64,000 nt of DNA from Aldehydirespirator sp965203635 (GCA_965203635.1 OZ241903.1:620001-684000); one strand, 5' to 3'; positions 41,406 to 50,552 are shown, counted from the stretch's first letter. The notes: generated from the letters alone by a model not told the origin. Made by a program: numbers and translations.

Positions 41406-41759
41406 GTGACCGACGAACTAGGTCAACAACTCCGCAACGTAAGACACATGCTGGGGCTATCGCTGAAAGCAGCCGCGACGCCAGCAGGCATCTCCGCCAC
41501 CTACCTCCAGAAACTAGAGACGGGCGAGGTCAAGAACCCCTCCCCCAATGTCCTGCACGGCCTGTCGAGCACTCTGCAGGTGCCGTATCCCGACCTCATG
41601 GAACTCGCCGGCTACGTAGTCCCCGACCGGAACGAGACAGCCGGCAATCCGTTCGACCACGCCCTGTCGGCATCGGATCTGACCGCCGATGAGCGCACCG
41701 CGGTCGCCTCGTTCATCCGGTACCTCCGCGCCGAGCGCGAACCCGACCACGGAGACTGA
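41406..41759 (+). CDS. XRE-family transcriptional regulator
   Basis: A 117-residue regulator with a lambda-repressor-like helix-turn-helix (QQLRNVRHMLGLSLKAAATPAGISATYLQKLETGEV, about residues 6-41) and a short C-terminal helical segment. The GTG at 41406 has AAGGGAG 6 nt upstream. The gene is 9 bp before an ImmA/IrrE peptidase gene; such pairs act as repressor and repressor-cleaving protease in mobile elements. It is divergent from the Ubl operon and shares its control region, so it may regulate that operon. Confidence 0.9.
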   Translation: MTDELGQQLRNVRHMLGLSLKAAATPAGISATYLQKLETGEVKNPSPNVLHGLSSTLQVPYPDLMELAGYVVPDRNETAGNPFDHALSASDLTADERTAVASFIRYLRAEREPDHGD

Positions 41760-41768
41760 GGAAGCCCA

Positions 41769-42656
41769 ATGCTCGCAGACCTCGACAGCGCCGACGAGAT
41801 CACCAAGCACGTCGGACACCTCCTGCGTCTCGCCGATGTGGACGAGCGCCTGCCAACGCCTGTCGAGGACATCGTCGTCGCAGCCGGCCTCACCAAGACC
41901 GACGAGATCCTCATCACCGAGTCAATGATCCGGCGAGCCCCAGCGAAGATGCAGCGACTCCTACGCAGCGCCGCCCGAAAGATCCAAGGCGTCCTCCACC
42001 GCAAGGAGCACGTGATCCAGATCGCGCCCAACAACTCAGCAGAACGCGAACGGTTCGTCACCTGCCACGAAGTCACACACGCCATCCTCCCGTGGCAGTC
42101 AGACCTCGCCGTACTCGGCGACAACCATCGAACCCTGTCACCACAAGTGACAGCCCTCTTCGAACGAGAAGCGAATCAAGGCGCCGCCGAGATCCTCTTC
42201 CAGCAGGGTCTGCTCACGCGAATAGCGCTGGACTACCCGATATCGATGTCCACCCCGGTCGTGCTCGCCCAGTGCTTTGGAGCATCGATCCACGCCACCT
42301 TCAGGCGCTGGGTTGAGAACATCGACGGTGTCGCCTGCGGACTCGTACTCGACACCAAACTCGTCAACGGTCACCGAAGGCGATACGAGCAAATCCTCAC
42401 ACCCCGATGGCAGCAGCAATTCGGACCCGGCGGATTCCCGCAGGAAATGGGCGCCAAGACATTCCCCTTCGCCAAGCGAGCCCTGCTGGAAGGGACCTTC
42501 CCGCTCGTGGATGTCAACGGCACCCCCATTGAACTCCGGTACGAAGCCCTACAAACGCCCTACCGCCGGTTCGCCCTGCTCTGGCTCCCAAAGCGGGGGA
42601 GCCTCGTAGCGCGGCTCCGCCGAACCCCCACCATCGTGTCGCGAACTGCCAACTAG
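41769..42656 (+). CDS. ImmA/IrrE-type zinc peptidase
   Basis: A 295-residue protein with the zinc motif HEVTH at residues 100-104 and the third ligand region FEREANQGAAEIL about 30 residues later, as in ImmA/IrrE. The C-terminal domain (about 165-295) is longer than in plain ImmA and may be a sensor or interaction domain. Expected role: cleave the partner XRE repressor on a stress signal. Coupled to the XRE gene (9-bp gap). Confidence 0.9.
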   Translation: MLADLDSADEITKHVGHLLRLADVDERLPTPVEDIVVAAGLTKTDEILITESMIRRAPAKMQRLLRSAARKIQGVLHRKEHVIQIAPNNSAERERFVTCHEVTHAILPWQSDLAVLGDNHRTLSPQVTALFEREANQGAAEILFQQGLLTRIALDYPISMSTPVVLAQCFGASIHATFRRWVENIDGVACGLVLDTKLVNGHRRRYEQILTPRWQQQFGPGGFPQEMGAKTFPFAKRALLEGTFPLVDVNGTPIELRYEALQTPYRRFALLWLPKRGSLVARLRRTPTIVSRTAN

Positions 42657-42659
42657 AGC

Positions 42660-42771
42660 CACTTGGCCACACCGTGGCCGGGTGATAGCCCAACTCCTCG
42701 CCGATCTCCCGATTCGTCCAGCCTTCGTTCTTGAGTGAATGCACGTCCATGTAATGCTCCTGGTTCATCAT
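42660..42771 (-). pseudogene. Transposase N-terminal remnant
   Basis: From an ATG near 42771 the frame reads MNQEHYMDVHSLKNEGWTNR then EIGEELGYHPATV, the helix-turn-helix opening of IS21-like transposases. It then runs into unrelated sequence and ends shortly after overlapping the ImmA gene's 3' end. Only about 35 recognisable residues remain, so it is a decayed fragment left by an earlier insertion. Confidence 0.65.
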
Positions 42772-43157
42772 GAGTCCGGCGGTCCCTCAGATCGGCGTCG
42801 ATGCTTGGTCGCTCGACACCCTGAAGGGACCGCCACCCTCAGAGGTCGATGGTGCTCACACCAGGAGGACCCCTATCACCTACCGCGAATTCGCGGACCG
42901 CCGAACGCGACTACGCGTGATCGCTCACAGCAATACCTGCCTGTTCGAAGCGGACCCGGCCTGTGGATCTGCGGCCGCGTTCTCTTGGCCGCGTCGGGCT
43001 CCGTTGGCTAGCTCTTATGAAGCATCACGAGGCCCCAGTCGGCCAAGCAGCAGAACATGCCGAGTGCGTCGCACCTCAATCGGAGCGGCCGACCCAGGGC
43101 GAACAGCAGCAATGGGCGAAGGTGGTGCGCTACCGTCCCGGGGACCTAGAGGGCTGC
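42772..43157. other. Stretch without an assignable gene
   Basis: About 385 bp between the transposase remnant and the GIY-YIG gene. Open frames cross it on the + strand but lack ribosome sites and recognisable sequence. Likely junk from the insertion plus the promoter region of the genes that follow. Confidence 0.4.
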
Positions 43158-43991
43158 ATGGAGCAAGCTATGGATCTGGACTCGCTGACGGTCACAGTGC
43201 TGGTGCCCGAGAACGCCGTGTCGCCCATTGTCGTGTTCGACGACAACGCCGCGTTGAAGGCCGCGATCGTGGAACGCGGCGCAGCCCGGCACCTCACGGA
43301 TGAATGGAACGTCGCGGGTTTGTACATCCTGGTTGACCGTTGCGATGCCAATGGCGGCTGGGGCGTGTACGTCGGCAAGGCGCCGTCGGGCATCCGAGAC
43401 CGCATCAAGAGCCACCTGCGCAACAAGGACACTTGGTATCGGGCACTGCTGGTTCGGCGCGACACAACCCACGGCTTCAACTCGGCGCAGATCGGCTGGC
43501 TCGAGGGCCGGCTCTATGACCTTCTCAAGGCTTCGGACGGCGCCCGTCTGTCCAACAAGGTCAGACCCGGAGATGAGACGCTGGCCCCGTATGACCGGCA
43601 TGCGCTCGAGATGGTGCTGGTGTCGATACAGCGGCTCATGAGACTGCTGGGCCATGACCCCTCCTCTGGCGACGACACCGACACTGCCACCGAGACGGTG
43701 AGCAGCCGCCACTACGGCGTCAAGCTCGCGCAGCTTGTGGACGCCGGACTGATCGAGGTCGGCGACGTGTTGGTGTCAACCAACGGTGCTTGGCCTGCCA
43801 GAGCGAGGGTCACCGCCGATGCGCGCATCGCGATGGACGACGAACTCTACGAAACCCCATCGGGCGCAGCAGGCGCCGCGAAGAACGGACCTGCCAACGG
43901 CTGGGACTTCTGGGCCCGCCAAACGCCAACAGGATCCGTGCCGCTGTCGACACTAAGGGCTGACTTCTTGGAGCAGTCCACGCCGGACTAA
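43158..43991 (+). CDS. GIY-YIG nuclease-like protein with C-terminal RAMA domain
   Basis: A 277-residue protein. Residues 50-140 match the GIY-YIG fold: GLYILVD (GLY 54-56), WGVYVGKA (YVG 71-73), Arg in SGIRDRIKSHL and a Glu in GWLEGRLYDLL. Residues about 185-275 match RAMA, a domain associated with restriction and DNA modification (LVDAGLIEVGDVLVS, YETPSGAAGAAKNGPANGWDFW, VPLSTLRADFL). A modified-DNA reader joined to a nuclease is the natural reading. The ATG at 43158 has AGAGGG upstream; longer starts are not supported. It lies 45 bp before mcrB. Confidence 0.8.
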   Translation: MEQAMDLDSLTVTVLVPENAVSPIVVFDDNAALKAAIVERGAARHLTDEWNVAGLYILVDRCDANGGWGVYVGKAPSGIRDRIKSHLRNKDTWYRALLVRRDTTHGFNSAQIGWLEGRLYDLLKASDGARLSNKVRPGDETLAPYDRHALEMVLVSIQRLMRLLGHDPSSGDDTDTATETVSSRHYGVKLAQLVDAGLIEVGDVLVSTNGAWPARARVTADARIAMDDELYETPSGAAGAAKNGPANGWDFWARQTPTGSVPLSTLRADFLEQSTPD

Positions 43992-44036
43992 ACCAGCACA
44001 CCACCGAGCCCACGAGCGAATTCAGGAGGTTCACCC

Positions 44037-46199
44037 ATGGCTCCACGTCCTGACCCTGCCGGGGAGCGTCCGGCTTGGTTCGTGGGAGCGGCATTCGGGC
44101 GCACCAACGACCAGACCGACCGCTTCATCCGAGAAGGAGTCTGGGAGCACGGTTTCCAAGACGGCTACCTCGAGGATGTGAAGTCCATTCATGAGGACGA
44201 TCGCATTGCCATCAAGTCGACCTATACAAGGAAGCACGGCTTGCCTTTCGACAATCGCGGTCATCCAGTCTCAGTAATGGCCATCAAGGCTGTCGGCGTG
44301 GTGACCGATAACCCGGGTGACGGACGACGACTCGAAGTAGATTGGAGGTCTGTCGAGCCGCACCGCGAATGGTACTTCTACACATACCGGCCCACAGTGT
44401 GGAGAGTCGTTCCGCAGAACTACCGATCCAAGAGCCTCATCGACTTCACATTTGGAGGACAGGACCAGGACATCGACAAGTTCCGCAATTTTCCATACTG
44501 GCGTGACAGGTTCGGTGATAACCCCACATCAGATGACCGCTTTCCCTGGACATCGTTCTACTCAGGATTCGCCGACAAACTGCTCACCTTCCGCCAAGAT
44601 CGGTCGGCTCTGCTCGCCGCGATTTATGAACTCCCTCGCAAACGGGTCAAGTACCTGACCGACAGATTCGCTGACAACACCTCCGGCCCGCTACAGGACA
44701 TCTGCCCCTTCACCACGATGGGCACCTTCAATCGAGGGATGAGATGGGACAACCGCAGTGAGATTGCCCGCGAGTTAGCTCGGCTCCTAGGAATGGTGGA
44801 ACTGGAAGGACGATCTATCGAATCCTTGGCCGGAATACCGGTCCTGCACAACCAGAACAGCTGGTTCTTCCCATATGAACAACGGCGCGATGATGATCAC
44901 ATTGATGCACTATGGCAACTGTTCGCTGATGCCTTGCGATACGCCGACGACGGTGACGAGACGAACCGCGCTTCGCTCATTGAATCCTTCGACGACGCGA
45001 TGTCACGTAAGAGAGCGGGTCCGATGCTCACATTCGGTCTCTATTGGATCCGGCCGCAGACTTTCGTGTCTCTGGACGGATTCGCTGCCGCGTTCATCAA
45101 AGAGCAGTTGGGGGTCGATGTTCCCAACGGCAAGCCGGACGGCGAAACTTATCTGGACTTGTGCGACGAGTTGCAGATGATGTTCAGCGACGAGGGTCGA
45201 CCAGTTCACTCGTTTCCCCACCTGTCTGCAATGGCATGGGATCCAGAGAATGAGACTGGATGGGACACCAAAGCTCAGAACGGTGACACCCGTCCGAGTC
45301 CGTCCTACTCGGTTGCGGACATCGTCGAGGAGGGATGCTTCCTGGAGCGGGACAGCTTGGAGGAGATCTTGGAACGATGGCGGGTCAAGAAGAACTTGAT
45401 TCTTCAGGGTCCGCCGGGCACTGGCAAGACCTGGCTGGCCAAGAGGCTCGCTTTTGCCCTCATCGGCAGCAGGGCCCGCGACCGGGTGCGCCCGTTGCAG
45501 TTCCACCCGAACCTGTCCTATGAGGACTTCGTAAGGGGCTGGCGGCCCAGCGGCGGCACGAAGGGCCGCCTCAAACTGGTGGATGGACCGTTCCTGACCG
45601 CGGTCGAAGACGCCAAGAACGAGCCAGGACAAGACTTCGTGATGGTCATCGAAGAGATCAACCGGGGCAATCCGGCCCAAATATTTGGCGAGATGCTCAC
45701 TCTGCTGGAGGCCGATAAGCGCACTCCCGGCGAGGCGTTGGCGCTTAGCTATCCCCGAGACAGCCAGGAGCGGGTGCACATTCCGGACAATCTCTATGTG
45801 GTGGGCACCATGAATGTCGCTGACCGGTCGCTCGCCCTGGTGGATCTCGCACTGCGACGCCGCTTCGCGTTCATCGACCTGGAACCGGTCTTCGGAGACC
45901 CGTGGCGTCACTGGGTCAGCGAGCAATGCGGGCTGGACGCCGAGTTCCTCGGTGACATCGAGCGGCGACTGACGTCGTTGAACCAAACGATATCTGACGA
46001 CGACCTACTGGGCCCGCAGTTCCGGGTCGGCCACAGCGTGGTGACGCCAAGCAACGAGACGGCCATCACGGATCCGGTCCAGTGGTTCACGCAGGTGGTG
46101 GAGACTGAGATCGGGCCACTCTTGGACGAGTACTGGTTCGATGCCACCGACAGGGCTCGCTCCGCCAAGGAGGATCTGCTCAAGGGGCTCGGCAGTTGA
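44037..46199 (+). CDS. McrB-like GTPase with N-terminal EVE-like domain
   Basis: A 720-residue AAA+ protein of the McrB type, the motor of type IV (modification-dependent) restriction. Walker A is GPPGTGKT (458-465), Walker B is VMVIEEINRGN (about 535-545, Glu where Asp is usual), and the sensor loop is GTMNVADRSLALVDLALRRRF (about 590-610). Residues about 10-125 (WFVGAAFGRTNDQTDRFIREG, then DRIAIKSTY and YRPTVWRVV) resemble an EVE/PUA-like modified-base reader. The middle (about 140-400) is unassigned. The ATG at 44037 follows AGGAGGTTC. Confidence 0.88.
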   Translation: MAPRPDPAGERPAWFVGAAFGRTNDQTDRFIREGVWEHGFQDGYLEDVKSIHEDDRIAIKSTYTRKHGLPFDNRGHPVSVMAIKAVGVVTDNPGDGRRLEVDWRSVEPHREWYFYTYRPTVWRVVPQNYRSKSLIDFTFGGQDQDIDKFRNFPYWRDRFGDNPTSDDRFPWTSFYSGFADKLLTFRQDRSALLAAIYELPRKRVKYLTDRFADNTSGPLQDICPFTTMGTFNRGMRWDNRSEIARELARLLGMVELEGRSIESLAGIPVLHNQNSWFFPYEQRRDDDHIDALWQLFADALRYADDGDETNRASLIESFDDAMSRKRAGPMLTFGLYWIRPQTFVSLDGFAAAFIKEQLGVDVPNGKPDGETYLDLCDELQMMFSDEGRPVHSFPHLSAMAWDPENETGWDTKAQNGDTRPSPSYSVADIVEEGCFLERDSLEEILERWRVKKNLILQGPPGTGKTWLAKRLAFALIGSRARDRVRPLQFHPNLSYEDFVRGWRPSGGTKGRLKLVDGPFLTAVEDAKNEPGQDFVMVIEEINRGNPAQIFGEMLTLLEADKRTPGEALALSYPRDSQERVHIPDNLYVVGTMNVADRSLALVDLALRRRFAFIDLEPVFGDPWRHWVSEQCGLDAEFLGDIERRLTSLNQTISDDDLLGPQFRVGHSVVTPSNETAITDPVQWFTQVVETEIGPLLDEYWFDATDRARSAKEDLLKGLGS

Positions 46200-47344
46200 C
46201 ACCGACGTCGACGCCGTCGGGGATGATCGGCGCGATTCCAGTCAGGAACGTCTGGCTGTTGATGCTGTATGCATCGCGGCTCTATCAAGAGCTTCCGAGC
46301 AGGCGGAGGTACGGCGCCGAGGAGAACCCCGACGACATTCCCGATCTTGTCGCGGAGATCCTGACCCACGCCGTCGAGCGCCGGATCCGGCGCAACCTGA
46401 CTCTCGAGTTTCACCGCAGCCGGGCTGACCTGACTCGTGTGCGGGGGCGCATCGACGCCCTCCGCACTGAGCGCCGCAGCCTGTTGCGGCAGGGCAAGAT
46501 CGCCTGCTCCTTCGAAGAGCTGACCACCAACACACCACGGAACCGTCTCGTGAAGGCGGCCCTCAACGGGCTGCGCGGTTCTGTACGCGACGAGCTTCTA
46601 GGTAGGCGGTGCCGACGCCTCGCTGCGGCCCTCGACCGAGCCGGAGTTAGTAACGAGACTTCCGCAGGCATCCGTTCGCGAAGCGTCCGAGGTGCCCTCA
46701 CCGCCGGCAGGGCCAACGCCGAGGACCGCCAGATGCTCGCCGCCGCGGAGTTGGCCTTCAGGTTGAGTCTGCCCACCGAGGATCCCGGTCGTGCTCACCT
46801 GCCCGCACCAGGCAGGGACGAGAAATGGGCGAGAGACTTGTTCGAGGCCGCGGTGGGAGGCTTCTACAGCACGGTGCTCGGCCCCCGCGGATGGTCGATC
46901 AAGCCCAGCAAGCGGATCAACTGGCCAATCGAGACGCCGACCAAGACTTCGAGAATCGACGACATCATGCCCCAGATGAAAACCGACATCGTCTTGGAGA
47001 GCCCTCTAGCCGATGAGCACGATCACAGGCATCGCCTAGTCATCGACACCAAGTTCACCAGCATCCTGAAGCCGGGCCATCACAGATCCCTCACCCTGGA
47101 CAGCGGCCACATCTACCAGATGTACGCCTACTTGAGATCCCAGGAGAGCCACAGCGACCCCAAGTCCCGCGATTCGTCCGGACTGCTGCTGCACCCCTCC
47201 GTCGGCGAGGCTGTCGACGAGTCCGCAGTGATCCAAGGGCACACAATACGCTTCGCCACGGTGGACTTGGCCGCTGACAGCACCGCCATCCGAGCACGGC
47301 TCATCTCCCTAGCCGATGACATAGTGACACCGCGCCCACGATGA
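46196..47344 (+). CDS. McrC-like nuclease subunit
   Basis: A 382-residue McrC. The opening IPVRNVWLLMLYASRLY is typical. The C-terminal PD-(D/E)xK nuclease has its acidic strand in MKTDIVL (about residue 263) and the D-x-K in LVIDTKF (about 281-284). McrC cuts DNA when McrB translocates. The TTG at 46196 overlaps mcrB's TGA by 4 bp, in line with the coupling seen elsewhere here; an ATG at 46223 (MIGAIPVRN) is the alternative start. Confidence 0.88.
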   Translation: MTPTSTPSGMIGAIPVRNVWLLMLYASRLYQELPSRRRYGAEENPDDIPDLVAEILTHAVERRIRRNLTLEFHRSRADLTRVRGRIDALRTERRSLLRQGKIACSFEELTTNTPRNRLVKAALNGLRGSVRDELLGRRCRRLAAALDRAGVSNETSAGIRSRSVRGALTAGRANAEDRQMLAAAELAFRLSLPTEDPGRAHLPAPGRDEKWARDLFEAAVGGFYSTVLGPRGWSIKPSKRINWPIETPTKTSRIDDIMPQMKTDIVLESPLADEHDHRHRLVIDTKFTSILKPGHHRSLTLDSGHIYQMYAYLRSQESHSDPKSRDSSGLLLHPSVGEAVDESAVIQGHTIRFATVDLAADSTAIRARLISLADDIVTPRPR

Positions 47345-47751
47345 TCGATGAGATCGTGGTGCTGACGTCTCCATCGGATCGGCAGCCAGTCCAGGCGGCG
47401 GTGCCCGCCCTGGATGTTCCGGATTCGTTGCAGGTCGCGGCAGAGTCCCTGGTTCGGTCGTAGAAGTCGCCGTGGTTGTCAGCAGGCTGGGCGTCGTTCA
47501 GCCAGTAGATCTCCATACCGTCGAGTCCGACGTTACCGGTGTTGGTCCTGGCGCTAACCGGCGTGATGCAGGCAACGACCGGGAAGCCGCTACCGTAACT
47601 CCGCCAATTGCTCGGGACTGCTCAACGCTGGCCGTGCAGCAGATCACCTCGTGATGATCATCGACCCATTCACATTGTGCGTCTTGTTGCCAACCTGTTT
47701 GGCCTGCGTGGAGTAAGTTGATGCATCCTTCTGTTGCGGATGAGGATGAGA
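47345..47751 (-). pseudogene. Possible decayed coding fragment
   Basis: Between mcrC and the peptidase gene, the minus strand at about 47640-47380 reads an uninterrupted protein-like stretch without a proper start (SNWRSYGSGFPVVACITPVS, then GLDGMEIYWLNDAQPADN and HGDFYDRTRD) that ends without a domain boundary. Its residue make-up looks like real coding sequence rather than a shadow, so it may be the relic of an exported protein. No identity can be given. The rest of the gap shows nothing. Confidence 0.3.
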
Positions 47752-49452
47752 TCACGCGGATTCGTCCGCCGTTTCGTCTGTGCCGGTTCCTTCTGCAATG
47801 GTTCCTTCGTCATTAGGAGATGTCCTTTCTTCTGACAAGTACTTGACTGATGATCCCCACATCGGAGCCTCCGCATACGGCCCCAGGCACCGTGCAAGAT
47901 CGGATTCTGTTGATGACGGCTCACGCACACGCCTAAACAGCTGCTTAGCTTCGCTTCTATCGATAACAAACGCGTGTGACGGATAGTCGGTTATCAACCG
48001 GTTCAACGATCCCTCAGTGATATTGCCTCCCACTCTCAACAGTCGCTCCCCGTAGGATGACGCGACCCGAACTTCGCGACCCGCCTCGCCGATACTCAGC
48101 GGATCCACTTGCCCATAGAGTGACGAGAACAGATTCGACGCCATCTCGCTCGCAATTGAAGACGCCATCTTCAGCGTGATCGGATCACCACCGCCAGCCT
48201 TGATGCGCAACATAAAGTACTCGTACGCAGCGAACGCTCGATCCTCTAGCGCAGCCAATGTGTCCATGATTGTCAACCCGGACCGTAGCTGTCCTATCTC
48301 GTCCTCTTTGGGCATTTGAACATCCAAGGGCCCCAACTCTCCCCGATCTGAGATAATCAACTCGTTGGCGCCGGTAGCGATCAAAGTCCCTGCGCTCTTA
48401 CAGTACGTCGGGACAAACACCGAAAAGGCCCCATACTGCTCCTGAAAGCACCGCGCTATCCAATACGCAGCATGTGCATCACCGCCGTAAGTCACCAGCA
48501 CCAAGAGAACGTCGGTGCGACGCCTCCGGCCAGCACACAGATCCATGCACAGCTGTGCAGCTTCCATAGTTATGACGCCATTGAGCAACACAACATCCAC
48601 ATCGGATGCCTCCGCGATCTCGGTCGCCGTGTTCTGAAGATCTTGGAGCCAGTCAGTCGCAGCCGAGTCCCCCGCGCTTGAATCAGCTGGGGGAGCCTCC
48701 GCAGCCGCATCCACATCGGCCGGATCAGCTGAGGGAGCCTCCGCAGCCGCATCCACATCGGCCGGATCAGCTGAGGGAGCCTCCGCAGCCGCATCCACAT
48801 CGGCCGGATCAGCTGAGGGAGCCTCCGCAGCCGCATCCACATCGGCCGGATCAGCTGAGGGAGCCTCCGCAGCCGCATCCACATCGGCCGGATCAGCTGA
48901 GGGAGCCTCCGCAGCCGCATCCACATCGGCCGGATCAGCTGAGGGAGCCTCCGCAGCCGCATCCACATCGGCCGGATCAGCTGAGGGAGCCTCCGCAGCC
49001 GCATCCACATCGGCCGGATCAGCTGAGGGAGCCTCCGCAGCCGCATCCACATCGGCCGGATCAGCTGAGGGAGCCTCCGCAGCCGCATCCACATCGGCCG
49101 GATCAGCTGAGGGAGCCTCCGCAGCCGCATCCACATCGGCCGGATCAGCTGAGGGAGCCTCCGCAGCCGCATCCACATCGGCCGGATCAGCTGAGGGAGC
49201 CTCCGCAGCCGCATCCACATCGGCCGGATCAGCTGAGGGAGCCTCCGCAGCCGCATCCACATCGGCCGGATCAGCTGAGGGAGCCTCCGCAGCCGCATCC
49301 ACATCGGTCGGATCAGCTGAGGGAGCCTCCGCAGCCGCATCCACATCGGTCGGATCAGTCTGTTCCTGTGCCATCGGAGCGAGAGGATACGAGCAACCAC
49401 CGAAACCATCTACTGAAGTAACGCAACGGGGGTGGGTGCCGAACTGAAGCAT
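47752..49452 (-). CDS. ClpP/SppA-fold serine peptidase (SDH-type) with 16 N-terminal repeats
   Basis: A 566-residue protein. After about 30 residues come 16 tandem 14-residue units (consensus DPADVDAAAEAPSA, first two with T), acidic and probably disordered. The C-terminal part (about residues 275-520) is a ClpP/crotonase-fold domain like the serine-dehydrogenase-proteinase family: VVLLNGVITMEAAQLCMDL, LVLVTYGGDAHAAYWIARCF (oxyanion Gly pair), VPTYCKSAGTLIATGA (likely nucleophile Ser) and SDRGELGPLDVQ. The ATG at 49452 has GGAGG 6 nt upstream. Role unknown; a defence or stress protease is inference. Confidence 0.8.
   Translation of the reverse strand: MLQFGTHPRCVTSVDGFGGCSYPLAPMAQEQTDPTDVDAAAEAPSADPTDVDAAAEAPSADPADVDAAAEAPSADPADVDAAAEAPSADPADVDAAAEAPSADPADVDAAAEAPSADPADVDAAAEAPSADPADVDAAAEAPSADPADVDAAAEAPSADPADVDAAAEAPSADPADVDAAAEAPSADPADVDAAAEAPSADPADVDAAAEAPSADPADVDAAAEAPSADPADVDAAAEAPSADPADVDAAAEAPPADSSAGDSAATDWLQDLQNTATEIAEASDVDVVLLNGVITMEAAQLCMDLCAGRRRRTDVLLVLVTYGGDAHAAYWIARCFQEQYGAFSVFVPTYCKSAGTLIATGANELIISDRGELGPLDVQMPKEDEIGQLRSGLTIMDTLAALEDRAFAAYEYFMLRIKAGGGDPITLKMASSIASEMASNLFSSLYGQVDPLSIGEAGREVRVASSYGERLLRVGGNITEGSLNRLITDYPSHAFVIDRSEAKQLFRRVREPSSTESDLARCLGPYAEAPMWGSSVKYLSEERTSPNDEGTIAEGTGTDETADESA
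48680..49351 (-). repeat. Sixteen perfect-length 42-bp tandem coding repeats
   Basis: 672 bp made of 16 units of exactly 42 bp, nearly all identical at the DNA level; only the terminal units show point changes (C/T near 49309 and 49351; G/A near 48681 and 48690). DNA-level identity, including third codon positions, means recent expansion or homogenisation and predicts copy-number variation between strains. Confidence 0.95.
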
Positions 49453-49465
49453 GACCGGCCTCCAT

Positions 49466-49479
49466 GGCTAGCGCTAGCC
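49466..49479. promoter_or_regulatory. Perfect 14-bp palindrome upstream of the peptidase gene
   Basis: GGCTAGCGCTAGCC lies 14 bp before the peptidase start codon, just upstream of its ribosome site. It could be an operator or an RNA hairpin controlling translation. The rest of the 240-bp gap up to 49691 shows no clear gene. Confidence 0.4.
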
Positions 49480-49691
49480 CTCGTTGTGAGCCTCCCCGAT
49501 GGCATCGAGGATGTCGTCGCGGCCCGCGACAGCGCCCCGAATGTGGGCGAGAACGGATTGTTGCCGGCCACTGGCCCCTCCTGCGAGACCCTGGAATGCG
49601 TGAGAAAGGCCAATCGGCTTGATCTCTTGGCAACCTTTATGGTTTGGATTCTGGAGACCTGCTTGTGAGCTGCTGATCTGGTACTTGATGC

Positions 49692-50552
49692 CTACAGGCC
49701 TGTGGGGCGGTTGATGAAGCGGCCTGCCTGGGGCGAGTAGAACCACCCGCTGCCGGCGAGCGTGCCGCCGTCGACCGGGATGTTGGCGCCGGTCACGAAC
49801 GACGACAGGTCGCTGGCCAGGAACAGCGCCACCCGAGCCTGATCCTCGGGACGGCCCACTCGCCCGACCGGCGCCCACGCCTCCCAGAGGTGCTCGTAGT
49901 CCTCGAAGCCGGTCAGGTAGTCCACCTGGGGGGTCTGGGTGAGGTCGGGGCCGATGCCGTTGGCCCTGATTCCGAAACGGCCGTAGCCGGCGGCCAGCGA
50001 GGTGGTGAAATGCGCGGCGGCCGCCTTCATGGCCGCGTACACCGGCTCGCCGGGGAACCCCCGCAGGCCCTCCACCGAGTGGACGTTGACGATCGAGCCG
50101 CCCCCGCCGTCGATCATCGCCGGCAGCATGGCTCGAGTCACCAGCAGCATGTGGTGCAGGTTCACGTCGTACATCGCCTGCCAGGACTCCGGCGACGAGA
50201 GATGGAATCGAACCAGCGGCCGGTAGTCGCCCACATTGTTGACCAGCACGTCCACCCGGCCCCAGTGGTCGAGCACCCCGGCCCGCAGCCGCTCGACGTC
50301 GTCGATGTCGCGCACGTCCACCACCTGCAGACGGGCACTGCCGCCGGCTGCGCCGATGTCGGCCAACACCTGCTCGCCGCGGGCTTCGTCGATCTCCGCT
50401 ACCTCCACGTGGGCCCCGTGGGCCGCGAACAACCTGCTTATCGCCCCGCCGATGCCGTCTCCGCCGCCGGTCACGACCGCCACCCGCCCTGCCAGCAACG
50501 ACCCGTAGTCATCTATGGGAGGAACCCCGCCAACGGGGACATGATCGCTCAC
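49692..50552 (-). CDS. SDR-family oxidoreductase
   Basis: A 286-residue classical short-chain dehydrogenase: NAD(P) loop VVTGGGDGIGGAI (about residues 22-34), NNVGDYRP after the fourth strand, catalytic Ser in VNVHSVEGL and the Tyr-x3-Lys in PVYAAMKAAAA (about 168-178). The C terminus has VDGGTLAGSGWF. Substrate unknown. The GTG at 50552 gives VSDHVPVGG, 75 bp from the divergent anchored protein gene. It marks the return to chromosome-like composition. Confidence 0.9.
   Translation of the reverse strand: MSDHVPVGGVPPIDDYGSLLAGRVAVVTGGGDGIGGAISRLFAAHGAHVEVAEIDEARGEQVLADIGAAGGSARLQVVDVRDIDDVERLRAGVLDHWGRVDVLVNNVGDYRPLVRFHLSSPESWQAMYDVNLHHMLLVTRAMLPAMIDGGGGSIVNVHSVEGLRGFPGEPVYAAMKAAAAHFTTSLAAGYGRFGIRANGIGPDLTQTPQVDYLTGFEDYEHLWEAWAPVGRVGRPEDQARVALFLASDLSSFVTGANIPVDGGTLAGSGWFYSPQAGRFINRPTGL

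Noticed and set aside
42772..43303. + strand frame upstream of the GIY-YIG gene
   Set aside because: Overlaps the GIY-YIG gene in another frame, no ribosome site, no recognisable content.
48606..49421. + strand repeat-protein ORF (Pro/His-rich)
   Set aside because: It is the complement of the 42-bp repeat tract in the peptidase gene; the minus frame has a good ribosome site and a folded domain.
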